From: Diphasiastrum complanatum
Lineage: Eukaryota > Streptophyta > Lycopodiopsida > Lycopodiales > Lycopodiaceae
Reading direction: 5' to 3'
Assembly (NCBI GenBank): GCA_029204225.1
Contig: CM055104.1
Span: 47,314,451-47,378,450 of the forward strand
DNA: 64,000 nucleotides
The notes beneath the pieces were generated by a model, which had not been told where the DNA came from, did no database searches, and saw only the letters and a list, made by a program, of their open reading frames with translations. The translations under genes and the position numbers were made by a program. Of the stretch, positions 21,186 through 30,524 are shown one piece after another; the stretch's first letter is position 1, and every line of letters starts with the position of its first letter.

Positions 21186-23211
21186 GCCTCCACATATCTC
21201 CTTTCTCATCCGTGCAGCGGCTTGCAAACACCTGATCACATTTTTCGTTGTCTTTTTCTGGTGGCTGGCTTCCTAAGAAAGATTGCCTTTGCTCTTTCTT
21301 CATTCTCTGCATTAACTTCTTCAAGTGTCATGCCTTTGGTAGCCATGAAGTAATTGTTCTTCTACATGTAATCCTCTTGAAATGACAAATTGGGATAACC
21401 ACCCATTCCTTGATTGCCCAATGGTCCAAGCGGGTTATCGATCAACACAAGATGATCATACCAACTATCCTCGGTCAAGATTTCAGACATCTTAGAAGAA
21501 GTAGCAATTAGTGATAGGGTTTCATATGAATATTCTAGAAATTTTTCTTTTATATACAACTGCTAGATTGATAAGAGTGCATATGAAATGAGAGAAGCAA
21601 TATTTAAATGGTTATATGTATAATATGGTTTGGTTATTGAATGAGTGGATCGAAGTAAATTGTTTGCTTTTACTTCTTCCAAGTACTAAAAATAGTTAGT
21701 TTCCCAATCTGTGTAGATTGTCCACGCAAATCAGAAAAAAGAAGTTGGCTTGAAAATCTGGAAGAAATGGGTGTTGGACTAGGAACAATTTCCTTAATAT
21801 CAAAAATATTTGTTGTCTCTAGCTTATTCACATACTCGTCTAGAGCAGGAAAAATGTTATTTTCAAATGTCCTGAGGTATTCTAGAATGTATATATACAA
21901 ACATCATGTAACTACATGAATGTAATTAGTTTATGAACTTCTTCTGAACAATGGCTAAGGCCATAGTACCTTTTTCGTGTGTTGTTAGTTTGGCCCAGAA
22001 ATTATTTAGATTGGCGAAAGTCCAAGGACTTTCCCATTGCTCTTTGGTATAACCAAAATGTTTTGGTAAGCGAAGATAATCCATTCTCCATTGGAGTTTT
22101 GGACTATATAAAGGAGGTAGAAAACTGGTTAGTTCTTCCTGAAATATCTGAAATTCTAACCTCCGAAGTGAGTACACTACCTTGTTCTTCTTTTTAGTGT
22201 TGTCGCCTAGTGTAGCTTCGCTTTGTTGTGGAGTAGCTGCAAATGGTACTATTGCAACAAACGATGGTATTTCTGATGTAGCTTCGACAGTTAATATGGA
22301 CTTTTTGGCAACATTGGTGTCGGTCTGTGTGGACTAATCTAGTTGTAACTATATGAAAATTGTATCAGTTTGAATGGCCATTTCTAATGTGTCTGCAACT
22401 TGTGTATCGGTCTGCATGGACTGCTCGTGGTGCTGGGTCGGTTCTTCATCAGAAGTCTGGATCTGGCTTGCATTATACTTCCCCTCCTCCAGCTCATCTT
22501 TCAACTTTTCATACTCAACCATTTGTGGTTGTAAGTACTACAGCTGGAAGAATTTAATAATGTTCTGTTGAACATCCTTCCATGCTACAGGTCGATTCTA
22601 TACTTGTCGTGGGACACACAAGCTCCAAGTGTGACTTCGACACTGATTCGTCATAGGATAGTTTCTTCTTTTTGTTTTTTGTATATGATATTACTCTGCT
22701 TCAGCATCTTTGTGGAATTCTGTAATTGAAGAATAAAATCTTACAGCTGCTTCTGATTGGCTTCGGCGCTGTCTTTCTTAGCTATGACATTCTTCAGCTG
22801 ATCTTTTAGTTTTTTATTTGTGCTTTGGAAGGCAGCTCGAGCATGTCTCTCCTGTTGTAGTGAACCTTGCAAGGTCTACAATTGCTGCTTAAGCAAGGCA
22901 TTCTCACTTAACTGGTTGGATTGATCCTACATTGCTTCCAACACATCTAGAGTGGCATCAAATCTGCCTTGGGCTTCCTCTAGGGCTATGTCCTTCTTTG
23001 ATAGCTCAATGTGAGCTTCTTCAAGTTCTTTTTTCTTCTGCAACAGGTATGACTTGGTTGCTTTTAGCTCTTCCCCCCTTTGAATAAGGTCAGCTCGTAT
23101 GGTGTCGTACTTGCTTCCCAGCTTCCTCGAAACCTTTTTCAGATTGACAGAGTGTTGGATTGATGCTTGGGTGGATCGTGCTCGGTCGAACTCTCTGGAA
23201 TCGGCTGTCAT
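21186..23211 (-). pseudogene. Coiled-coil ORF downstream of gypsy integrase
   Basis: Begins near 23211 with MTADSREFDRARSTQASIQ, followed by a long heptad-like coiled coil (KELEEAHIELSKKDIALEEA, about 23000) continuing to about 22700. Then an S/T-rich linker and several open pieces follow: 22177-21926 (WRMDYLRLPKHFGYTKEQWE), 21900-21670 and 21559-21362 (DNPLGPLGNQGMGGYPNLSF). Same strand as, and immediately after, the gypsy integrase. About six stops or frameshifts. Plant gypsy elements sometimes carry an extra ORF after pol; which lineage this is I cannot say. It could be a separate host-gene relic. Confidence 0.45.
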
Positions 23212-23556
23212 TCACTGGAGTGTCAAATCATTTTCCGTCCAAGTGTTCTATAATCATTGTTCATAAAAAATTAATTTCTGAAAATATTTTCCTTACAACT
23301 CTTTCTGATCTAATGACTTTTTTTTACTTTTTCCTATCATTTTATTTTTCATTTATTTTTAGGTTTTTTTTTATATTATTACTGTCTTTTCCAAAAAAGA
23401 ATCAAACAAGTAGTGTAAGACAACAAAAGTAAAATTGATGAGGTGTTGGATCATGCTAGGTCGAACTGACTGAAATCGGCTGCCAAAACTTGCATAGTCG
23501 GTTGTCATTCACTGGAGTGTCAAATCATTTTCCATCCAAGTGATCTATAATAACTG
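23164..23556 (-). repeat. ~100-bp duplication at the integrase/ORF3 boundary
   Basis: The sequence with gtcattcactggagtgtcaaa and attttccatccaagtg occurs at about 23164-23262 and again at 23446-23556, direct orientation, separated by a T-rich spacer. Translated on the minus strand, both read HLDGK-stop-FDTPVND, so the end of integrase is duplicated right where the coiled-coil ORF starts. Confidence 0.75.
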
Positions 23557-23559
23557 CTC

Positions 23560-24790
23560 TATAGTTCAATATTTCTTTCACCTTGTATGGTCCTTCACCC
23601 GTAAACTTCAATTTGCCTTTGATCAACTTGGTTTTATACATCAGTGCTAGATCTTCTTCTTTTAGATCTTTTTAGTGTAAGCGATGATCGTGCTATGCCT
23701 TGCGACGAGTTTTTTTTGCTGCTAATGCATGTACTACCATCAATTTGGTTTTACAAAGTTTATGTAAAGCCTCATGACGCATTTGTAAGGATTTTGAATA
23801 ATCCAATCGTTCCATTGCTGCTATACGCAAGGATGGTACGAAAAATACAATCGACATCACTGCATCTTGACCATAAACCAGTTGAAATGGTGTCTGATTT
23901 GTACTAACTTTGTAAGCGATTCTAAATGCCCGTAATACTGCATAAATTTTATGTTCCCAATCAGAACGACTTGCTTTAGCCATTTTTGTCGTAATGTTGC
24001 AGAGAATCTTATTGGAAGATTCAGCTTGTCCATTACTACTCGGATAATATAGAGTACTAAACCGGTGTATAACAAAAAAGTCTTCCAACAAACACTTTAT
24101 CGTTTCATTAACAAAGTGTGTTCCGCGATCACTTACGATCTCGATAGGACATCCAAATCTAACAATAATGTGCTCATAAAGGAACTTAGCCATAGACTTT
24201 GCATTGACAACTCTTACTGCTTTGCCTCGACCCATGTGGTCATATAATCCGTTGCTATGATGATATATCTAGCTTGAGATCCTCTTGTCGCAAGATGAAT
24301 AGGACCAACGTAGTCAAGGCCCCATTTCTTGAATGGTGTTTGTAATAAAACCAGATGCAAAGGTTTATAATTTTGCTTCATCAGACGACGTGCTCGTTGA
24401 CAAACATTACATGACTGAATATTATTTCTGGTGTCCTTATGAAGTGTCAGCCACCAACATTCTGATCGTAAAAGTTTTCGAACAATGATATCTGTTGAAA
24501 AATGTTCACCCCATTCCATCATGTGAAAACATGACTAGTTCAGGTACTTCATGAGGCAACACACATCTCCTCAAAACATCATCCATTTCTCGTCGATACA
24601 ATTGGCCCGCAATCAATTGATAAGGTCGTGCCTTAAGAATCAATTGTTTCTTTTGTACTTTCGTTAGAGAATCGTTAGGTTGGCCTAACATCATATATTC
24701 AACAATATATGTTGCCCACTCAAGTACCGCTTCAACATAAAACAATGCAGCATTTGGTAATCCATCATCCACTTTCGTCATCCACTTCAC
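23560..24790 (-). pseudogene. Ty3/gypsy integrase
   Basis: Reads 24790 to 23560. Segment 24522-24214 carries the zinc-finger end (HKDTRNNIQSCNVCQRAR) and first catalytic Asp (WGLDYVGPI). Segment 24235-23693 carries the second Asp (IVSDRGTHFVNE) and Glu (YPSSNGQAESSNK), then the C-terminal part (WEHKIYAVLRAFRIAYK, TPFQLVYG). The end reads KGKLKFTGEGPYKVKEI. Catalytic D, D and E are all present. The 24522/24235 overlap marks a frameshift. Confidence 0.88.
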
Positions 24791-24792
24791 TA

Positions 24793-25150
24793 TTAACTGG
24801 TGCTTATTCGATTCTTGAAATTGTCATCCACTTCCCTATTAACTGGTGTTGATTCAATTCTTGAAACATGGTCAACAAGATAATGTTGTTTACCTTTTTG
24901 AACCACAACTCGAAAATCAAATTTGGTCAAGAGAAGTAGCCATCTAGCAATACATCTCGTCTTGCATGTCTTGTTCACTAAATAAAGTAACGGCTGGTGA
25001 TAAGTATAAAAGCAAAATGCGTTGCCAATAGATAATGTCAAAATTTCTTAACAGAAAAAACTATGGCTAACGCTTCTTGTTCTGTTGTCGAATAATTCTT
25101 CTCAGAATCTGTAAGATGTCGGCTTGCAAATCAAATTTATATGTCGATCA
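24793..25150 (-). pseudogene. Ty3/gypsy RNase H
   Basis: Contains DSEKNYSTTEQEALAIVFSV (about 25110-25050) and then LLTKFDFRVVVQKGKQHYLVDHVSRI, hallmark gypsy RNase H and connection sequence. A frameshift separates the two. The RT that should precede it is absent: upstream sequence jumps to the post-protease region. Confidence 0.82.
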
Positions 25151-25261
25151 CAGATATGATCCATTGTTGATGAATCATCATCCCCTTTTTGGACAACTGG
25201 CTTGATAGTCCAAGTGATTGGATCGACTTTGACTGCATGCTCACGATTCTAAAAAGTGATT

Positions 25262-25873
25262 TTTTCGGTGTCCCAGTTATGAATTACTTGCGCAACTCGT
25301 AACCATGGACGTCCCAATAAGACTCGATAAACATTCGATGCATCAGGTAAGTCCATTACCACAAAAGTAATGACAAATTGAACTCCAACCATTTTGACAT
25401 GTATATCTTCTACCATCCCCTTAGGACTAATTAGCTAGATTTATGGCAAAAGTTGCAGATTTTATCTTGCTTTGCACATAGCTTTGTTGAAATCAAGTCC
25501 TGAACCTCCATCTATCACAGCTGCTTCTTTACCAAATTGTCTATGTTGTATTGGCACGGTGATGTTTCGTTGCTCACTTTCCCAGACTGCTCCTACATTG
25601 AGAACTTCATTTGATTCTTCAAATGCGACACAAAATAGTGGCTCATGATAGACTGTTGGCTCAATTTGAGTTAACTTTTCTAGTAATACTTCTTTTGATT
25701 TTGGCACCAACTTAAGAAATCCTCCCAATGTAATATCCATCTTGCTAGACAGAATATTCACGATCATTTTCATTTGCGGCACTCTAGGTTCGGTCATCTT
25801 GAAGGGTTCTTCATGATGGTGCAACTGAGTATTAACATCTATTCGTGGATTATGTAAATTTGAAGGCGACACA
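25262..25873 (-). pseudogene. Ty3/gypsy aspartic protease region
   Basis: Opens inside gag-pol. The active site reads AAVIDGGSGLDFN (D-G-G-S/T-G form of plant gypsy proteases). After a stop the domain continues at about 25430-25262 with PKGMVEDIHVKMVGVQF and YRVLLGRPWLR, the flap-to-C-terminal part. This frame is continuous with the gag on the far side of the 1.44-kb insertion at 25874-27314. Confidence 0.82.
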
Positions 25874-26374
25874 CATTAGGGGCAGTTTGGATTCAAAATG
25901 GACCCTTTGTAGTAGACTTCACATGCTTTAAGCCTCCAAATGGACCAATAATCTTATAACATGTGTACAACACTTTAAGAGTGCTCATCGGATGGAAAAA
26001 GTGTTCAAGTTTCTAGATTATTTTTTCTTATTTCAAAAACTCTTGTCGGGCATAAATAAATATTTCATTGGACAATATGTGCTGCCCGTTTGTTAAATAT
26101 CTATCCGAATAGTTTAACTAGCATTAGTTTTTCTAAACTATACTTCTCCTGCATATTTCTCCCTTTGAAAAACGCTACGAGGGGTCCCACGCCCTTGAAA
26201 AAATGTGCAACTGGTGCTTGGAATCGATGGGCTTCACTTCTCCTTTGCATTTATAGGTGATGGTGTGAGAGCTTTCCAAACAAACTAACAAGTTAGGGTT
26301 AAAAAGTTTTAGACAGTCAAAGTTCGTAGAAAATCTCTCATTTAAAAAATATATATATTTCAAAAAAATAACCG

Positions 26375-26448
26375 TAATATCGAATCAGCGCGTGCCCTTA
26401 GGGTTTGAGCCCGCTCAAATTCAAAGGGCACATGCTGAACCGATATTA
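26375..26448. repeat. Palindrome P1 in the fold-back element
   Basis: Arms taatatcgaatcagcgcgtgccctt and its complement (aagggcacatgctgaaccgatatta) around gggtttgagcccgctcaaatt. A related one, P1', lies at 26668-26728. Confidence 0.85.
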
Positions 26449-26473
26449 AAATTTTAATTTTTTTTTTTGGATA

Positions 26474-26628
26474 GAGCTCAACGAGAGCTTTGCAACGGCA
26501 CCAGAATGACCTAATTCCGATCTATGGTTCAAAAGTGATAGGCAATCAAAGTTTGACTGCCTATCACTTTTGAACTGTAGATCGGAATTAGGTCATTCTG
26601 GTGCCGTTGCAAAGCTCTCGTCAAGCTC
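26474..26628. repeat. Palindrome P2, ~77-bp arms
   Basis: Left arm starts gagctcaacgagagctttgc; right arm ends gcaaagctctcgtcaagctc. Few mismatches and essentially no loop (centre near 26552). Flanking oligo-T and oligo-A extend the pairing. A transcript would form a long hairpin. Confidence 0.92.
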
Positions 26629-26781
26629 TTTTCAAAAAAAAAAAAAACAAAAAAAAAATTAAAAACTCTAATATCAGTTCAATGCGCGCCCTTAGGGTTT
26701 GAGCTCTCGCACGCTAAACTGATATTAGGGATTCTATTTTATTTTATTTTTTTTTATTTTATTTTTTTTTTTTTTTGGAAA

Positions 26782-26957
26782 AGAGCTTGACAAGAGCTTT
26801 GCAGCGGCACCAGAATGGCTTAATTCCAAGCTACGGTTCAAAAGTTATAGGCAGTCAAAGTTTTGGCGCCAAAACTTTGACTATCTATAACTTTTGAACT
26901 GTAGATCAAAAGTAAGTCGTTCTGGTGCCGTTGTAAAGCTCTCGTTGAGCTCTATCC
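26782..26957. repeat. Palindrome P3, ~85-bp arms
   Basis: Centred on ggcgcc at about 26866-26871, with ttttggc/gccaaaa at the centre. Arms share the gctttgca-cggcaccagaatg phrase with P2, so P2 and P3 are relatives. Confidence 0.92.
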
Positions 26958-27314
26958 TAAAAAAAATAAAAATTAGCCCGCTCAAACCCGAAGGGTACGT
27001 GTTGATTTGATATTAGGGTTATTTTTTTTAAATATATATATATATTTTTTTGGTGAGGGATTTTCTATGAACTTTGACTGCCTATAACTTTTTAATCATA
27101 ACTCGGAACCAGGTCATGTAGGGTGCCATTGTGAAGCTCTCGTCGAGCTCTTTCTAATGGCACCATGTTTGTTTCAATTGTTGGGTGGCGGATAGTTCAG
27201 GAATCACAATAAAAACAAGCATAGATGTTGCCGAAAATTTTCTCTCTCTTGTTAATCTTTCTCTATAGTCAAACTTCTTAAAGGGCCCATTTTGAACCCA
27301 TATTTTTCCTAATG

Positions 27315-28090
27315 GGTGAAGAATGGGTTTTGGCTGCTGCTTTAGCTACTTTTAATTTCTCTTCTTCTTGCAATTGTTTAATCCACTGCCTCATATTCTG
27401 GTATCGTTTCTATTCCGAGTTGAGATTCGGATACACCCCTGATGTAGTAGGTATATCTATACTTGGTATAGATTCAACAGGATCAACTAGAACTTCTTTC
27501 TGCTTATGAGCTCTAGTAACAACCATCAAAGGCACACTTGGTTCAATAGACTGACTTGTTGTTCTTTGCTTGATCATTATCATATTCAATGGAACAGTAA
27601 CCGATGATGGTTTTGGTCTTGCTAGACAATTCTTGTAACAATGTCCGTAATCGCATTCATGACAGAATGGAACAAACATTCTTTTGTTTGGACATTCCGC
27701 AACTCTGTGGTCCTCTCTGTATGCAAAGCATCCAAGTGGTGCTTTGGTCCATTGTCTCGCTACTTGTTGTTGTGCGGCAGCATAGATAGCATACTGCTTT
27801 GAAGGACCAATTTCTTTATCATTGTTGTGATTCCATTGTTCATTAATACTGTAAGACTCTGATTTCATTAGATTCGTAGTAGTGGTTTGCCCCGTTGTAT
27901 ATGACAACATTCCAATATTTGGTTCGTCATCAGAATCTTCATCATCCTCTCGTATCACATCATCCATAGCATTTTGTAAGAAAATATACTTTGTATGTCG
28001 TTTCAGCTCGTGTCTAAGATAAGATAACCCAATATATTTTGATATTTCTAACCGAGGTGAGCTTTTAGCGACAATTGGTGGAATGTCCAT
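27315..28090 (-). pseudogene. Ty3/gypsy gag with zinc knuckle
   Basis: Starts MDIPPIVAKSSPRLEIS at 28090. It has an acidic stretch (EDDEDSDDEPNIG), then a CCHC-like knuckle (CFAYREDHRVAEC, CX2 spacing altered) and a second Cys/His cluster (CHECDYGHCYKNC). One TAG interrupts it at about 27410, after which the same frame continues (MRQWIKQLQEEEKLKVAKAA) to the insertion point. The N-terminal half of a full-length gag seems to be missing or lies beyond a break. Confidence 0.75.
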
Positions 28091-29880
28091 TATGAATCAA
28101 TTTAATTAGACAATGATAATTGGATCTAGATTTTCAATCAAATCCTATTTCAGATTAGATTTGTAAAAATTCTATTACTTGACAATAATCATATTTTTGA
28201 TTTTTTGGAAAAAGATCTTTGATCAAACATCGACAATTCTAAAATCAAGTTTTTCAAATGTAACAAAACGTCTCAGAAATTTGACAGTGGTTATATCTGG
28301 TAGGTTAGAACCTAAAAATAGTACGAGCGAAGTTATCCTAGGCGAAGAATAACTCGGCGAAGATTTTTTACTACTATTTTGGATAAAAATCACTGATCTG
28401 GCTGTTTCTGACAAATATGGCAAAAATAACCTTTGTCGACTTAACAGTGGTTAAATCTGACACAGATGAATCTAGGGTAGAACTAGCGAAGGTTCTTCTT
28501 GTCGAACAATAAGGTTTTCGCAGTTGGGTGAGAATTAAAATAGACTTTTTGTAAGATCCTGACATCTTTGATGAACTCACAAATGATGAAATACTATATT
28601 TTGAATCCTCAAAAAAGTAGGCAAAGGATCATGCGAAGGTTTCAAGAGCACTGTTATTTTTACAAAAAATAATCTTTTTTGACAAAAATAGGTCAATATG
28701 ACAACTGGCCTTGACTTAACCTTCGCCGAACTTATTGATTATCAAAAATAGTAAGTCAGACTGGCACTGACTCTGGCAAATATTTAGGTGAAGGTTTTTC
28801 TTAGAAAACTGATATTTTTGCAAAATGTTCTAAATTTCTCACAAAAGGTTACCAACAACTAGATGAACAATCACTTTGGCCTTCTATTTTTGGATTAATC
28901 TTGGTCGACCTCACATTAGATAGATTTGAGTCACACCTATGTGCAATAAATCGAATGAAGGTTCTTTTTCTATTTTTTTTTAGAGTTTTGAGTGAGTTTT
29001 GGTGCTTTTTGATGGTTTTTCTGATGTTTTTGCAAATCTGCTGGGAAATAACCTTTGCCCTTCAATCTGAAAGTTTTTTGAGTGAAACCGAAGTTGTCTG
29101 CAACTCAGTGAAGGTTTCTTGTAAGAGGACAAGAAGTTATTAGGTCTAATGATGATTTTGCTTCTTTTTTTATCAAATCTAGTAGAAATGACTGATTTTT
29201 GTTATTTTCTCTGATTTTTCAGATCCAAATAGATTTTAAGAATTGTGATTAGTATGGCTTCCCTTGTTCAATAATCAGACTAGATTTCAAACAAGCAAAA
29301 CCACTCAAATCAAGCAAAATAGCACCTGATCTAACCCTAAGATGCAATTTTAACCGTACTAATGCCAAAACAAAACGTCTAAATGCAAGCCAACATGCTG
29401 CAAACTGAAAAATTGGTGTAGCTCCCTAACAACAATGCTAACATTGTAGTGGGCTATTTCATATCCTATTGTCAACTGTAGATCCTGTTGGGAGAGAGAG
29501 AGAATAAGTCATGTGTGAGAAACAAAAATAGCTCGAAAGAAAGACGAATGCGAACGAGAAACAAAACTCAAATGGAATGTGTTCGTGCGCAGCAGAATGA
29601 GCTATACAACTCTCTTCCTAAGCATAACTACGCCTATCAGAACGATCAAAAAATTGGGATGGAAATCAATGTCGTTCTTGATTACGTAGCCAAACTTCAA
29701 TAAAACACCAGAAGTATAATGTGTCACGAACAACTAGACAAATTATCTGTCGTGAATGATTTGCAAAGAGCTAGACATAGCTCGACTGATAATCAGTCGC
29801 GAACAATTCGCGAAAGACAAGACTAAACATTAGTCATGCTAAAACAGATTACCAAATTGAGCAACTAGAAAAGTCAAACA
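28091..29880. other. Non-coding, possible gypsy leader/LTR
   Basis: T-rich sequence with recurrent cgaaggtt phrases, upstream of the minus-strand gypsy gag and so possibly its leader and LTR, though no primer site was found. A TCGCGA cluster lies at about 29790-29815. ORFs here look like chance. Confidence 0.35.
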
Positions 29881-29882
29881 GA

Positions 29883-30363
29883 ATGAATAACAATAAGCTT
29901 AGCAATATTGACACAAATCTGAACGTAGATTTTTACTCTGCTGATGCTTCCTCAGCCCCTGCCGTTGCCATAAATCCTTTGACTCAAACTAGAAGACGCA
30001 ACTGCAACAAGTGGCCCAATCTGTTAATTCAGAAAGCTCCATTCTACCATGTTGTCCACCACATCACTAGGGAGGATCTTGATAGTTTTGTCATATTCAC
30101 ACCCGCTGCACTTTAGTGCCTTCAGGAGGTTGTTGAGGATTATCAGAGCCTTTTCTTTGAAGATTCATTTTTGTTCGTTATACATGCCAAGAGAGTCACT
30201 ATTATGCCTAAAGATTTCCAACTACTGTATAGGATGCGAGATACATACTCCAAATTATACATGGCTCAGTAGTCTACTCCTAGACCTGATCCAATAAATA
30301 GGACTGGCCTCCCGACCAAGCAGCCTAGGAAGCAGCCAGCCCCCAAGAGAGCCCTGAAGAAAG
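29883..30363 (+). pseudogene. Divergent histone H3-like (CENH3-like) ORF
   Basis: One frame from ATG 29883 to a TAG at about 30366 (inside the next MITE), with in-frame TAG codons at 30114 and about 30270. It contains LLIQKAPFYHVVHHIT (alpha-N and alpha-1), FTPAAL[12 protein letters not shown] and [11 protein letters not shown] (alpha-2), then [11 protein letters not shown], a near-invariant H3 loop, and [11 protein letters not shown] (alpha-3). The KAPF and FTPAAL forms lean towards centromeric H3. The N-terminal tail lacks the canonical H3 tail. A basic proline-rich extension (LPTKQPRKQPAPKRALKK) follows the fold. The stops suggest a pseudogene or a gene captured by a transposon. Confidence 0.78.
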
Positions 30364-30369
30364 TTATGC

Positions 30370-30524
30370 ATTAGAGGAGTTCTAAATCCAAAAAAGACCC
30401 TTTGTAAAGATTCTTTTTATATTTTTTCTCAATTTTTTCTTACACATGGACCAATCAAAACACTCAAAGTTGAAATCTACGTAACGTAACTTTTTGAGTC
30501 CACACTAAAAATGGCATAACTTTT
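30370..30524 (-). mobile_element. CATTAG-type MITE, truncated copy 4
   Basis: Begins CATTAGAGGAGTTCTAAATCC like the other copies, but homology stops at cataactttt (30524), where copia coding sequence starts. The other end is lost. Confidence 0.85.

Larger units (their letters stand above)
25874..27314. mobile_element. 1.44-kb CATTAG-type fold-back TIR element
   Basis: Left end CATTAGGGGCAG...TTCAAAATGGACCCTTTG. The right end, read inward, is CATTAGGAAAAA...TTCAAAATGGGCCCTTTA. The element lies inside the gypsy gag-pol frame. Joining the flanks (27315 to 25873) restores one in-frame Pro codon (CC+T) and the reading continues without stop, so exactly this segment was added and no target bases were duplicated. 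It has no transposase ORF. The centre is a series of nested inverted repeats, described separately. Ends resemble those of the ~370-bp MITEs in this window, including GACCCTTTG. Confidence 0.85.

Noticed and set aside
25874-27314. Considered as a Helitron because it lacks a target duplication
   Set aside because: Has terminal inverted repeats and CATTAG/CTAATG ends, not TC...CTRR with a 3' hairpin, and does not sit between A and T.
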